From the NCBI RefSeq assembly GCF_027922185.1, contig NZ_BSFE01000015.1, positions 3,570-67,569 on the forward strand: a stretch of 64,000 nucleotides of DNA, in the 5' to 3' direction. This stretch comes from Maricaulis virginensis (GTDB lineage: Bacteria > Pseudomonadota > Alphaproteobacteria > Caulobacterales > Maricaulaceae). Below the pieces are notes generated by a model. That model did no database searches. It saw only the letters and a list, made by a program, of their open reading frames with translations, and was not told where the DNA came from. Position 1 is the stretch's first letter, and every line of letters begins with the position of its first letter. Positions 48,867-57,746 of this stretch are shown in pieces. The position numbers and the translations under genes were made by a program.

Positions 48867-49667
48867 TCAGATCAGACCGGAAAGCGGGCTGGACGGATCG
48901 GCATAACGCTTCTTCGGCATGCGGCCGGCGAGATAGGCCTCGCGGCCGGCAATCACGGCGTGACGCATGGCACGCGCCATCCGGACCGGATCCTTCGCCT
49001 CGGCAATCGCCGTGTTCATCAGCACACCGTCACAGCCCAGCTCCATCGCCACGGCAGCATCGGACGCCGTACCGACACCGGCATCGACAATCACCGGAAC
49101 TTTTGTCTGTTCGACGATCAGGCGGATATTGACCGGGTTCTGGATGCCCAGGCCCGAGCCGATCGGCGCGCCCAGCGGCATGATGGCGCAGCAGCCGATC
49201 TCTTCCAGCTTCCTGGCGTAGACCGGATCGTCGGAGCAGTAGACCATCACCTCGAACCCGTCCTTGATCAGCATTTCCGCCGCGCGCAGCGTCTCGGCCA
49301 TGTCGGGATAGAGGTGTTTGGGGTCGGACAGGACTTCCAGCTTCACCAGATTCCAGCCGCCCGCCTCGCGCGCCAGGCGCAGCGTGCGGATCGCGTCCTC
49401 GCCAGTAAAGCAGCCGGCGGTATTGGGCAGATAGGTATAATCGTCGGGCGAGATAAAATCGACCAGGCGCGGCTCGTCCGGATTGGACAGGTTCACCCGG
49501 CGCACGGCGACGGTGATCATCTCGGCGCCGGAGGCCTTCAGCGCCTCGGCGTTCTGGGCGTAGGTCCCGTACTTGCCCGTGCCGATGATGAGGCGCGAGG
49601 TGAAGGTGCGGCCGGCAACCACCAGCGGCGTGTCCTCCGCGGCGTTCGGGGTTACGGCATCATCCAT
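48867..49667 (-). CDS. thiG: Thiazole synthase
   Basis: A 266-residue TIM-barrel enzyme that forms the thiazole phosphate of thiamine from DXP, an imine and ThiS thiocarboxylate. Family-typical segments include RLIIGTGKYGTYAQN, TVAVRRVNLSNPD, NTAGCFTGEDAIRTL, KLEVLSDPKHLYPD, VIVDAGVGTASDA and MNTAIAEAKDP. ATG 49667 is preceded by GGAGGTGGATGAG, a ribosome site lying within the last codons of thiS. Operon with thiS. Confidence 0.96.
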   Translation of the reverse strand: MDDAVTPNAAEDTPLVVAGRTFTSRLIIGTGKYGTYAQNAEALKASGAEMITVAVRRVNLSNPDEPRLVDFISPDDYTYLPNTAGCFTGEDAIRTLRLAREAGGWNLVKLEVLSDPKHLYPDMAETLRAAEMLIKDGFEVMVYCSDDPVYARKLEEIGCCAIMPLGAPIGSGLGIQNPVNIRLIVEQTKVPVIVDAGVGTASDAAVAMELGCDGVLMNTAIAEAKDPVRMARAMRHAVIAGREAYLAGRMPKKRYADPSSPLSGLI

Positions 49668-49668
49668 C

Positions 49669-49911
49669 TCATCCACCTCCAACAAATGCGACAATCTCGA
49701 TCCGGTCGCCGTCCTGCAGCGCCGTCCCGGCATATTGCGACCGCGGAACAATCTCCAGATTCCGCTCCACGGCAATCTTGCGTCCGTCCAGATTCAGGTC
49801 GCTCACCAGGTCCGCCACATGGGCCCCCTCGGCAATCGACCGGCTTTCGCCATTGACTGTTAGCTGCAGCACGGCTTCGCTTGACCTTTCGTGAGTCCTG
49901 ACGTCACTCAC
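49669..49911 (-). CDS. thiS: Sulfur carrier protein ThiS
   Basis: An 80-residue ubiquitin-like sulfur carrier ending in VGGG, whose terminal glycine is thiocarboxylated. The core LQLTVNGESRSIAEGAHVAD is typical. The start is a GTG at 49911 with a good AAGGAG site nine bases upstream; this adds 13 residues to the usual length. GTG 49872 would give the more typical 67 residues but lacks a ribosome site. Its stop is one base from the thiG start. Confidence 0.88.
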   Translation of the reverse strand: MSDVRTHERSSEAVLQLTVNGESRSIAEGAHVADLVSDLNLDGRKIAVERNLEIVPRSQYAGTALQDGDRIEIVAFVGGG

Positions 49912-49945
49912 CTCGTAATTCTCCTTGAGGCTTCAAGGCAAGGCC

Positions 49946-50389
49946 ATGAGCAAACCCATTCACATCCTCAACGGACCGAATCTCAATCTTCTCGGCACCC
50001 GCGAGCCCGAGGTCTACGGCTCCATGTCGCTTGCCGACATCGAACAGGCCTGTACCGCCCACGCCCGAGATTTGGGGTTTTCCATCGTGTTTCGCCAGTC
50101 CAATCATGAAGGCGAACTGATCGACTGGCTGCATGACGCAAACGTCAACGCGTCTGCTATTGTCTTTAACCCCGGTGCCTATACGCATACATCGGTCGCT
50201 TTGCATGACGCCGTTCGCGCTATAGAACCTCCGGTCATCGAAGTTCATTTGAGTCAGACAGCGGCACGCGAAGCTTTCCGACATCACTCCTACATCGCAT
50301 CCGCCGCGCGGGGCTCGATTACAGGGCTGGGGCTGAACAGCTACCTGCTCGGTATCACTGCCGCCGCCGGATGCATCGAAACGCAATAG
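49946..50389 (+). CDS. aroQ: 3-dehydroquinate dehydratase, type II
   Basis: A 147-residue shikimate-pathway enzyme. Active-site motifs are visible: HILNGPNLNLLGTREPEVYG (catalytic Tyr), FRQSNHEGELIDWLH, NPGAYTHTSVALHDA and EVHLSQTAAREAFRHHSY. First gene of the aroQ-accB-accC set. Its start lies only 34 bases from the divergent thiS start. Confidence 0.97.
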   Translation: MSKPIHILNGPNLNLLGTREPEVYGSMSLADIEQACTAHARDLGFSIVFRQSNHEGELIDWLHDANVNASAIVFNPGAYTHTSVALHDAVRAIEPPVIEVHLSQTAAREAFRHHSYIASAARGSITGLGLNSYLLGITAAAGCIETQ

Positions 50390-50412
50390 ACGGAACCAAA
50401 GGCTTTTTCATC

Positions 50413-50895
50413 ATGAGTTCTGATTCCCGTTCCCGCTCCCCGATCGACCCCCAGCTGGTCCGCGAACTCGCGGATATCCTGCGCGAGACGGAACTGTCCG
50501 AGATCGAAGTCGAGCATGACGATCTGCGTCTGCGGATTGCCCGCCAGCTGACCGCGGCGCCGGCCGTTCAGACCGTCTCCGTTCCGGCAGCTGCCCCCGC
50601 CCCGGCTCAGGCCGCAGCAGCTCCGGGCGCCGCGCCGGCAGCAGCGGAAGCCGCCGAGAAGGCCGGCACGGTGAAATCGCCGATGGTCGGAACGGTGTAT
50701 CTCAAGCCAAATCCGGACGCGGCGCTCTTCGTGCGCGTCGGCGACCAGGTGAAAAAGGGCGATACCATCCTGCTGGTCGAGGCGATGAAGACCTTCAATC
50801 CGATCACCGCCGAAAAGTCCGGCACGATTACGGACATCCTGGTCGAGGACGGGCAGCCGGTGGAATACGGCGAAGCTCTCTTCGTCCTCTCCTGA
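50413..50895 (+). CDS. accB: Acetyl-CoA carboxylase biotin carboxyl carrier protein
   Basis: A 160-residue BCCP. The N-terminal dimerisation region (PQLVRELADILRETELSEIE) is joined by an Ala/Pro-rich linker to the biotinyl domain, with the biotinylation lysine in LLVEAMKTFNPI. ATG 50413 is 23 bases after aroQ and 25 bases before accC. Confidence 0.97.
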   Translation: MSSDSRSRSPIDPQLVRELADILRETELSEIEVEHDDLRLRIARQLTAAPAVQTVSVPAAAPAPAQAAAAPGAAPAAAEAAEKAGTVKSPMVGTVYLKPNPDAALFVRVGDQVKKGDTILLVEAMKTFNPITAEKSGTITDILVEDGQPVEYGEALFVLS

Positions 50896-50920
50896 CGCCC
50901 AAACCGACGCGAGCGCCGAC

Positions 50921-52267
50921 ATGTTCGAAAAGATCCTGATCGCCAATCGCGGCGAGATTGCCCTTCGTGTCCATCGCGCCTGCCGCGAAATGGGCATCCG
51001 CACGGTGGCCGTTCACTCCGAGGCCGACGCCAACGCTATGCATGTCCGCCTGGCGGACGAGAGCGTGTGCATCGGCCCGCCGCCGGCCGGCAAGTCATAT
51101 CTCAACATTCCCGCCATCATCACGGCGGCTGAAGTGACAGGCGCCCAGGCGATCCACCCGGGCTATGGCTTCCTGTCGGAAAACGCCCGCTTCGCCGAGA
51201 TCGTCGAGGCGCACGGCCTGGCCTTCATCGGTCCGACCGCCGAGCACATCCGCATGATGGGCGACAAGATCACCGCCAAGAAGGCCGTGATGGAAGCCGG
51301 TATTCCGGTCGTCCCCGGTTCGGAAGGCGGCGTTGCGACCTATGAGGAGGCCCAGCCGATTGCCGCAGAGATCGGCTATCCGGTGCTGATCAAGGCTGCA
51401 TCGGGCGGCGGTGGCCGCGGCATGAAGGTCGCCGAGAGCGCCGACAAGCTGAAGGAAGCCATGGAGACCGCCTCCGCGGAAGCCTCGGCCGCCTTTGGCG
51501 ACGGCACGGTCTATCTGGAAAAATATCTCGGCCAGCCGCGCCATATCGAGATCCAGGTGCTGGCCGACACGCACGGCAATGTCGTCCATCTGGGCGAGCG
51601 CGACTGTTCGCTGCAGCGCCGTCACCAGAAAATTCTCGAGGAAGCCCCCTCACCGGCCCTCAGCGCCGAGGAACGCGCCCAGATCGGCGAGACCGTCCGC
51701 AAGGCCATCGAAGCCATCGGCTATCGCGGTGTCGGCACGATCGAATTCCTGTGGGAAAACGGCGAGTTCTACTTCATCGAGATGAATACCCGCCTGCAGG
51801 TGGAACACCCGGTCACCGAGATGATCACCGGCATCGATCTGGTGCGCGAACAGATCCGCGTCGCCGACGGTGCCCCGCTGGGTATCACCCAGGACGATAT
51901 CACCTTCGAAGGCTGGGCGATCGAATGCCGCATCAATGCGGAAAACCCCAAGACCTTCGCGCCCTCGCCGGGCATGGTCACCGAATTCCACGCACCGGGC
52001 GGCCTCGGCGTCCGCCTCGATTCCGCCCTGTATGCGGGCTATTCCATCCCGCCTTACTATGACAGCCTGATCGGCAAGCTGATCGTTCACGGCCGTACGC
52101 GCACCGAGACCCTGTTGCGCCTGCGCCGTGCGCTGGAGGAAATGGTGGTCGGCGGAGTGGAGACAACGATCCCGATCTTCCTCGACCTGCTCGAGGAACC
52201 GGATTTCGTGAACGGGGACTACCACATCCGCTGGCTCGAGGAGTGGCTGGCCAGGCGTAACGGCTAG
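50921..52267 (+). CDS. accC: Acetyl-CoA carboxylase biotin carboxylase subunit
   Basis: A 448-residue ATP-grasp enzyme that carboxylates the biotin on AccB for fatty-acid synthesis. The N-terminal signature FEKILIANRGEIALRVHRAC, the glycine-rich loop KAASGGGGRGMK, and active-site segments MNTRLQVEHPVTEMITGIDL and ECRINAENP are present. A GC hairpin (GGGGCC/GGCCCC at 52273-52288) follows the stop. Confidence 0.97.
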   Translation: MFEKILIANRGEIALRVHRACREMGIRTVAVHSEADANAMHVRLADESVCIGPPPAGKSYLNIPAIITAAEVTGAQAIHPGYGFLSENARFAEIVEAHGLAFIGPTAEHIRMMGDKITAKKAVMEAGIPVVPGSEGGVATYEEAQPIAAEIGYPVLIKAASGGGGRGMKVAESADKLKEAMETASAEASAAFGDGTVYLEKYLGQPRHIEIQVLADTHGNVVHLGERDCSLQRRHQKILEEAPSPALSAEERAQIGETVRKAIEAIGYRGVGTIEFLWENGEFYFIEMNTRLQVEHPVTEMITGIDLVREQIRVADGAPLGITQDDITFEGWAIECRINAENPKTFAPSPGMVTEFHAPGGLGVRLDSALYAGYSIPPYYDSLIGKLIVHGRTRTETLLRLRRALEEMVVGGVETTIPIFLDLLEEPDFVNGDYHIRWLEEWLARRNG

Positions 52268-52351
52268 CCGCCGGGGCCTCGCGGCCCCGCATCTTGAACG
52301 ATTGCGTGACCGTTCCTGTCTTTGCGGTTACGCGTTGGGAGCGGTAGCCCG

Positions 52352-53002
52352 ATGCGCGGTTTCGGCGCGGAAGATCTGATCGAATGCTATGCCCGCGGCG
52401 TGTTCCCCATGGCCGAGGGACGCGATGATCCACGGATCTACCTGCTCGATCCGGACGAGCGCGGCGTGCTGCCGCTGGAGGGGTTCCACATCCCGCGCAC
52501 CCTGCGCAAGGCGGTGCGCCAGGATACATTCGATATCCGTTTTGACACCGCCTTCGAGGCCGTTGTGGCCGGATGCGCCGAGCCGGCGCCGGGCCGCGAG
52601 GAAACCTGGATCAATGACGGTATCCTCAGCCTCTATCGCGAACTCTTCCAGCTGGGTTTCGCCCACAGCGTCGAGAGCTGGCAGGACGGCGAACTGGCCG
52701 GCGGTCTGTACGGGGTCTCGCTGGGCGGGGCCTTTTTCGGCGAAAGCATGTTCTCGCGGCGCACGGACGCATCCAAGGTGGCGTTGGTCCACCTCGTGGC
52801 ACAGCTGAAGGCCGGCGGCTTCATCCTGCTGGATACGCAATTCACCACCGAACATCTGGAACGCTTCGGCGCGATCACCATACCGCGCGAGATGTATCAT
52901 CTGCGCCTGGCCGATGCCTTGAAGATCCAGACCGGGTTTCCGGCCGTGCCCGAGGGGATGAGCGGGGCTCAGGCCCTGCAGTCGATCACCCAGACGTCGT
53001 AG
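52352..53002 (+). CDS. aat: Leucyl/phenylalanyl-tRNA-protein transferase
   Basis: A 216-residue enzyme that adds Leu or Phe to proteins with N-terminal Arg/Lys, making N-degrons for ClpS-ClpA. Conserved segments: YARGVFPMAEG, TWINDGILSLYRELFQLGFA, GLYGVSLGGAFFGESMFSR and FILLDTQFTTEHLERFGAIT. GGGAG precedes ATG 52352 by about ten bases. Its 3' end overlaps the convergent DUF2155 gene by 34 bases. The clpS-clpA genes that act on its products lie elsewhere in this window. Confidence 0.96.
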   Translation: MRGFGAEDLIECYARGVFPMAEGRDDPRIYLLDPDERGVLPLEGFHIPRTLRKAVRQDTFDIRFDTAFEAVVAGCAEPAPGREETWINDGILSLYRELFQLGFAHSVESWQDGELAGGLYGVSLGGAFFGESMFSRRTDASKVALVHLVAQLKAGGFILLDTQFTTEHLERFGAITIPREMYHLRLADALKIQTGFPAVPEGMSGAQALQSITQTS

Positions 53003-53418
53003 ACGGCGTGCTCCAGCGGGTTCTGCGCCGGACGCGAGGCGAACATCCAGCCGGAGAAAATCTCCTCGCCATCCGTATCCACCCCGAAACCGTCGGTGCG
53101 GCGGTCACGGATTTCCAGGAAGGCATAGGTTTCCGGCGTCTCTTCGGGCGGACGGCGGCGGCAATAGCGCGGCGTGATGGCCAGGGCGCCGAAATTCACG
53201 GTTTCGCCGATCGTGATCTCGAAGTCCCGGGTCCGGGCAGTGACCTTGTCGAGCCCCCGCAGCACGACGATGCTGCCCGGCTCGCTCGACAATTCCTCGC
53301 CGTCGCGCGCATCCGGATCATCGCCCCGCAGCATGTCGCCGATGGGATCGCTGTCCTGCGCCAGCGCGGCGGCGGCAAGACCCAGGGAAAGAAGACAGGC
53401 GGTGAAGACGGTTTTCAT
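52969..53418 (-). CDS. DUF2155 secreted protein
   Basis: A 149-residue protein with a signal peptide (MKTVFTACLLSLGLAAAALAQ). The conserved DUF2155 domain shows LRGLDKVTARTRDFEITIGE and the C-terminal YDVWVIDCR, with a second Cys in PRYCRRRPPEE. The function of the family is unknown; it occurs in alphaproteobacteria, typically near the aat and NDUFA12 genes, as here. Its 3' end overlaps aat. Confidence 0.92.
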   Translation of the reverse strand: MKTVFTACLLSLGLAAAALAQDSDPIGDMLRGDDPDARDGEELSSEPGSIVVLRGLDKVTARTRDFEITIGETVNFGALAITPRYCRRRPPEETPETYAFLEIRDRRTDGFGVDTDGEEIFSGWMFASRPAQNPLEHAVYDVWVIDCRA

Positions 53419-53497
53419 GACGCGTACTCTGCCCTGACAATTATGACCGTGTCGAGACGGACCCGTGGCAGGACCGCGCCATGTCTGTGCGAGAAGC

Positions 53498-53908
53498 TCA
53501 GGCCTCGTCGGGCGACCAGGCTTCGTAGTCGGCGGTGGAGGCCTGGCGGCCCTGCGGCGTCAGGAGGCTGCCCGAGGGGCGATAGGCGTAGACCGTGCCC
53601 GTGAGATTGGGATGGTGGTCCTTTTCCCAAGGCTGACGGCGCAGCGGTTCCTCGCTGGGCGGCGTCTCGAAGGTGTGATGCAGCCAGCCATGCCAGTCGG
53701 ACGGAACGCGCGAGGCATCGGCATAGCCCTTGTAGACCACCCAGCGGCGTTTGTTGCCATCGGGGCCGGTCACGCCGCGCTCCTCGAAATAGCGATTGCC
53801 GTACTCATCCTCACCGACCTTCCTGGCGCCGCGCATGGCCAGCGTCAGGAGAGTTCCCGGCGTGGCGTCTTTCCACCACACGAAAATCTTGGCGATCGTT
53901 CCGAACAT
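53498..53908 (-). CDS. NADH:ubiquinone oxidoreductase NDUFA12-family subunit
   Basis: A 136-residue protein homologous to mitochondrial complex I accessory subunit B17.2/NDUFA12. GEDEYGNRYFEERG, RRWVVYKGYADASRVPSDWH and WLHHTFETPPSEEP are diagnostic. In alphaproteobacteria this is a peripheral complex I subunit. It is 79 bases upstream of the DUF2155 gene on the same strand. Confidence 0.94.
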   Translation of the reverse strand: MFGTIAKIFVWWKDATPGTLLTLAMRGARKVGEDEYGNRYFEERGVTGPDGNKRRWVVYKGYADASRVPSDWHGWLHHTFETPPSEEPLRRQPWEKDHHPNLTGTVYAYRPSGSLLTPQGRQASTADYEAWSPDEA

Positions 53909-54114
53909 TGTCAGCGGCTCCGAGTCGGTCGACACAGGTTGCGGCCTATATGCCCGCATGGCGCGGGCGGGTCCAGTACCGAACGCGGCTGCACGGTGTC
54001 GCAGCCTGCCCGCCCGCAGGCTTCTGACCGGCCCCGCCACACGGTAGACTGGCAGCTTGTCCGGGCGATTCGCGGCGCATGACCGGGGCCCGGCCGGTGT
54101 CTGAGGGTGGACGC

Positions 54115-57072
54115 ATGGAAGTCTTCGATCGTTTCGCGCAGCAGCTGGCCCGGCAAGGCGAACGCCTTGCGCCGGAAGAGCGTACGGTGACTGCAGCCGG
54201 CGACGATGCCGAGCTGGCAGCCAGCAGCCGGACGGTCATTGTTCCTGCCGACTGGAGCGCAAACGCCGCCCAGAGCCTTGCCGACCTTCTGGACACGCCC
54301 CGCCCGCTGCGCACCAGGCCGCGGCCGGGTGTGAAGGTGATCGGCAGCCTGACGCCGCACATCGCCGATGACGAGACCCGCATCGCCGAGAGCGGGCTGG
54401 AAAGCGTAACGACGCGCCTCGCCGGATCGCTGGCCTGGTCGGCGGCCCGCCAGGGTGCGTTCGAGACGCCGGACATGGCGGAGATCTTTGCCCGTGAGCT
54501 GGCCGCCAGCCTGACCGGCCGGCATGTCATGCCAGACGCCAACCTGATCGCCGAAGGCGGGGTCGACTGGGCCTATGGCGATACGCCGGAAAGCCCCGAA
54601 GCGCCCGAACTCCCGCTGCAGATCCGCGCGGCCGCCCGCACTGCCCCCGGCCAGTTGCGCCGCGTGGCGGAAACTGCCCTGCGCAGCTCGATCCTCGAGG
54701 TCGGTGCCCGCGTCACCCGCGAGCGGCTTGAGGCCATCGGTGAGGCCTGCCGGCGCTGTTCCGGCGAGCCGGACGACTGTTTCGATCCGCGCAGCAATGC
54801 CGCCCTCGCCCGGGCCATGCGCCGTGCCCTGAAGGACGGCATTCCCGAGGAAGCCGTCGAACGCGCCCTGTCGCTGGCCCGCCAGGGAACCGGCGACGAT
54901 GCCCTGGGCGCGCTGATCCCCGACCCGCTGCCGCAGCGCAAGGCCCGGCTGTATGTGCCGCCGGCCCTGTGCGAGGCGATTGCCAAGGACGAGGCCTGGA
55001 GTTTCGACCAGGATGGCGGCAGCGTGCGTGCCCGTGATTTCCGCACCGGCATTGCCCGCACCGTCTGGAGCTTCGGCACCCCGTCTCTCGCCTTCCACGA
55101 AAGCCCGGACGCGGCCGGGCCGACCCTGTTCGTCAACCTGCCTGCCTATATCGGTGTGGACGGCAGTTTCGACGCCGATCTCCTGTTCGATGCCATACGC
55201 TACTGGGCGGCAGCCCTGGCCCTGAGCGCGCCGAAGGGCGCCGCCTCGGCCGGCACGATCAGCCTGACCGGGCTGGGCGCAGCGCTGACCGCCTGCGGGC
55301 TGGCCTATGACAGCGATGAGGGACGCACCGCTGCCGCGGCGATCGCCCGGCTGGCGACCCTCGCCCTGCGCGATGCGGCAGCCGGTACCGGCGCCAGCGC
55401 ACCGGGCCTGGGTCCGGACATTCCGCTCGACACATTGCCGGCCGGCTTCGAGGCTGTGGCCGCGCGTCTGGAAGACGCAGCAACACCCTTCCTGCCCAAG
55501 GCCGCCCTCGCCCGTCCGGGCGTCGTGCTGGCCTGCGGTCCTGTCGACAGCGCTGTCGCGGGCCTGATGGATGCAGACAGCGACGGTGCGGCCCCCGTTC
55601 TGGGCGCCACAACGACAACCGGCGACGTGTTCGGCGGTGGCCGCACCCTGCGGCGCTGCGTCCGCCAGGGCCTGGAGGCGCTGGACCAGCCGGCCGCCCG
55701 GATCGAGCAGGCCGAGGATCACGCCGCCGGCCGTGGTACGCTGGCAGGCGCGCCGGCCCTGTCGCTGGAGGCGCTGGCCGAGCGTGGCCTGCCCGAAGAC
55801 GTGCTGGAACGGCTGGAGGATTCGATCGCTGAAGGCGCCTCGATCCGCCACGCCCTCAACCGCTGGACGCTGGGCGACCGGGTCTGCCGCGAGCTGGGCC
55901 TGTCCAGCGATGTGATCGAGGCCGAAGGCGCGTCCCTGTGCCGGGCTCTGGGCTTCTCCGAAGCCGACATCGCTGCCGCCGACCGCCACGCCCAGGGCAC
56001 CGGCGAACTGCATGACTCACCCGCCCTGCCCGCCGGCGTGCGGTCGGTGTTCGCACCGGTCTCGCCGCACGGCATCATGCGCATGGCGCATGCGGTCGAA
56101 CAGCAGATCGGCGGTGCCTGCGCGATTGCCCTTGAGCTCGAGGGCGATGCCACGATCGACGACGTGTCCGCCCTGATCGATACCGGCGCCGAGCTGGGAT
56201 TGCGGCAGCTTGATATCCGCCGGACCGCATCGGGCCTGTTCGACCTTCTGCCGGCGATCGATTTCGACAAGGGCGACTATGCCGCCGACGCCGCGCCGCA
56301 GATTCAGGAGCGCATCGTCGAGCGGACCGTCGAGCGTGTGGTCGAGAAACCTGCCGCCCGCCGCAAGCTGCCGGACCGCCGCAAGGGCTACATCCAGAAA
56401 GCCACGGTGGGCGGTCACAAGGTTTATCTTCACACCGGCGAGTTCGACGATGGCGAACTGGGCGAGATCTTCATCGACATGCACAAGGAAGGCGCGGCCT
56501 TCCGCTCGCTGATGAACAATTTCGCCATCGCGATCTCCATCGGCCTGCAATACGGCGTGCCGCTGGAAGAATATGTCGACGCCTTCGTCTATACGCGGTT
56601 CGAGCCGGCCGGTCCGGTCGAGGGCAATGACTCGATCCAGCAGGCAACGTCCATTCTGGACTATCTCTTCCGCGAGCTGGGCGTGTCCTATCTGGGCCGC
56701 GAGGATCTGGCGGAAGTCTCGCCGGACCGGGCCGATCCGGGCGGTCTGGGCAAGGGCGTCCAGCAGGAAAAGCTCGCCCGGGAAGACGCCGCGAAATTCA
56801 TCTCGCGCGGTTTCTCGCGCGGCCAGGTGCCGGACAATATCCTGATGTTCGCCAATGCCCCGCGCAAGGCCGCGAGCGGCCGCGGCGACGGGTCCGGCGA
56901 AGCCGGGCATTACGAGCTCGAGGACCACACGGTCACGCGGGCCGGCAGTCGTGACATCACGGCCTACTCCGGCGATCCGTGTCCCGAGTGCGGCCATTTC
57001 ACCGTCGCCGGCGGTGATGGTGAGCCGCGCAATTGCGATGCCTGCGGATGGACGGGCCCGGCCATCGACTGA
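54115..57072 (+). CDS. NrdJ-like protein with degenerate catalytic core (putative ribonucleotide reductase pseudoenzyme)
   Basis: A 985-residue protein that aligns by eye along its length with alphaproteobacterial B12-dependent ribonucleotide reductase (about 1200 residues). Remnants of the N-terminal region (VPADWSANAAQSLADLL, GGVDWAYG) and the middle (DDCFDPRSNAALARAMRRAL, CGLAYDSDEGR, NRWTLGDRVCRELGL, ALGFSEADIAAADRHAQGTG) are clear. The TSCPD domain (about 751-862, KLPDRRKGYIQKATVGGHKV) and the C-terminal zinc ribbon (C956, C959, C974, C977) are well conserved. The regions that should hold NPCSE, the partner cysteine and PTGTIG are missing or rewritten. It is probably not an active reductase. 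Preferred start is ATG 54115 after GAGGGTGG. Confidence 0.82.
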   Translation: MEVFDRFAQQLARQGERLAPEERTVTAAGDDAELAASSRTVIVPADWSANAAQSLADLLDTPRPLRTRPRPGVKVIGSLTPHIADDETRIAESGLESVTTRLAGSLAWSAARQGAFETPDMAEIFARELAASLTGRHVMPDANLIAEGGVDWAYGDTPESPEAPELPLQIRAAARTAPGQLRRVAETALRSSILEVGARVTRERLEAIGEACRRCSGEPDDCFDPRSNAALARAMRRALKDGIPEEAVERALSLARQGTGDDALGALIPDPLPQRKARLYVPPALCEAIAKDEAWSFDQDGGSVRARDFRTGIARTVWSFGTPSLAFHESPDAAGPTLFVNLPAYIGVDGSFDADLLFDAIRYWAAALALSAPKGAASAGTISLTGLGAALTACGLAYDSDEGRTAAAAIARLATLALRDAAAGTGASAPGLGPDIPLDTLPAGFEAVAARLEDAATPFLPKAALARPGVVLACGPVDSAVAGLMDADSDGAAPVLGATTTTGDVFGGGRTLRRCVRQGLEALDQPAARIEQAEDHAAGRGTLAGAPALSLEALAERGLPEDVLERLEDSIAEGASIRHALNRWTLGDRVCRELGLSSDVIEAEGASLCRALGFSEADIAAADRHAQGTGELHDSPALPAGVRSVFAPVSPHGIMRMAHAVEQQIGGACAIALELEGDATIDDVSALIDTGAELGLRQLDIRRTASGLFDLLPAIDFDKGDYAADAAPQIQERIVERTVERVVEKPAARRKLPDRRKGYIQKATVGGHKVYLHTGEFDDGELGEIFIDMHKEGAAFRSLMNNFAIAISIGLQYGVPLEEYVDAFVYTRFEPAGPVEGNDSIQQATSILDYLFRELGVSYLGREDLAEVSPDRADPGGLGKGVQQEKLAREDAAKFISRGFSRGQVPDNILMFANAPRKAASGRGDGSGEAGHYELEDHTVTRAGSRDITAYSGDPCPECGHFTVAGGDGEPRNCDACGWTGPAID

Positions 57073-57131
57073 CCCCGTCCGCCGGTATGGCTCTTGCTTC
57101 GCGAGAGGCCAGTCGTTCGGAGCGCTCCAGA

Positions 57132-57620
57132 ATGAAACGGATTTGGCTTGCCGTCCTGGCCGTCCTGACCCTCGGGACCGCCGCCCATGCCCAGGATGCC
57201 TCGCAGATCGCCCGGGTCCAGTCCGGCCAGTCCTGCCCCGGCTGCAACCTGTTCCAGGCGGACCTGTCCTATCTCGATCTGCCCGGTATCGACGTGTCCG
57301 GCAGCCGGCTGCGTCAGGCCAGCCTGGCCCTCGTGACCATGAATGGTGCCCGGTTCGACAACGCGAATCTGTCCGTGGCGAATCTGTTCGGCGGCCGTTT
57401 CACCAGCGCCAGTTTCCGCGGTGCAGACCTCAGTCGTGCCAATCTGGTCGGCGCCTATCTGCACAGCGCCGATCTGACCGGCGCCAACCTTGAAGGCGCC
57501 AACCTGTCCGGTGCCGAACTGGGCACGGCGCGCGGCCTGACCCAGTCCCAGCTGAACCGGGCGTGCGGCGATGAGTCCACGGAACTGCCGGCCGGCCTGC
57601 ACATACCGCGCTGCAATTAG
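57132..57620 (+). CDS. Secreted pentapeptide-repeat protein (short)
   Basis: A 162-residue protein with a signal peptide (MKRIWLAVLAVLTLGTAAHA). A CPGC motif follows, then pentapeptide repeats A(N/D)LXX over about residues 40-125 (ADLSRANLVGAYLHSADLTG), forming a right-handed quadrilateral beta helix. The C-terminal cap is LTQSQLNRACGDESTELPAG then PRC. The same cap occurs in the next gene. The function is unknown. Confidence 0.87.
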   Translation: MKRIWLAVLAVLTLGTAAHAQDASQIARVQSGQSCPGCNLFQADLSYLDLPGIDVSGSRLRQASLALVTMNGARFDNANLSVANLFGGRFTSASFRGADLSRANLVGAYLHSADLTGANLEGANLSGAELGTARGLTQSQLNRACGDESTELPAGLHIPRCN

Positions 57621-57746
57621 ACACATCCGGCGCGCGGGAAAGCCGGCGCAAAGGCTGGCCAAGGACAGGCCGGCTTCATACGATATGCGCCGGGGTTACT
57701 GTGATTTAAGTCGAACTCACCCTGCGACTGCCGTATCTGAGTGGAT

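Noticed and set aside
49912..49945. TPP riboswitch upstream of thiS
   Set aside because: Only 34 bases separate the thiS start from the divergent aroQ start, too short for the element.
53911..56013. Long minus-strand open frame opposite the NrdJ-like gene
   Set aside because: Composition is that of an antisense frame; the plus-strand product shows clear homology and ends in conserved domains.
54115..57072. Annotation of the NrdJ-like gene as a functional ribonucleotide reductase
   Set aside because: Length is short of the family, and the catalytic cysteine/asparagine/glutamate motif and the phosphate loop are not found.
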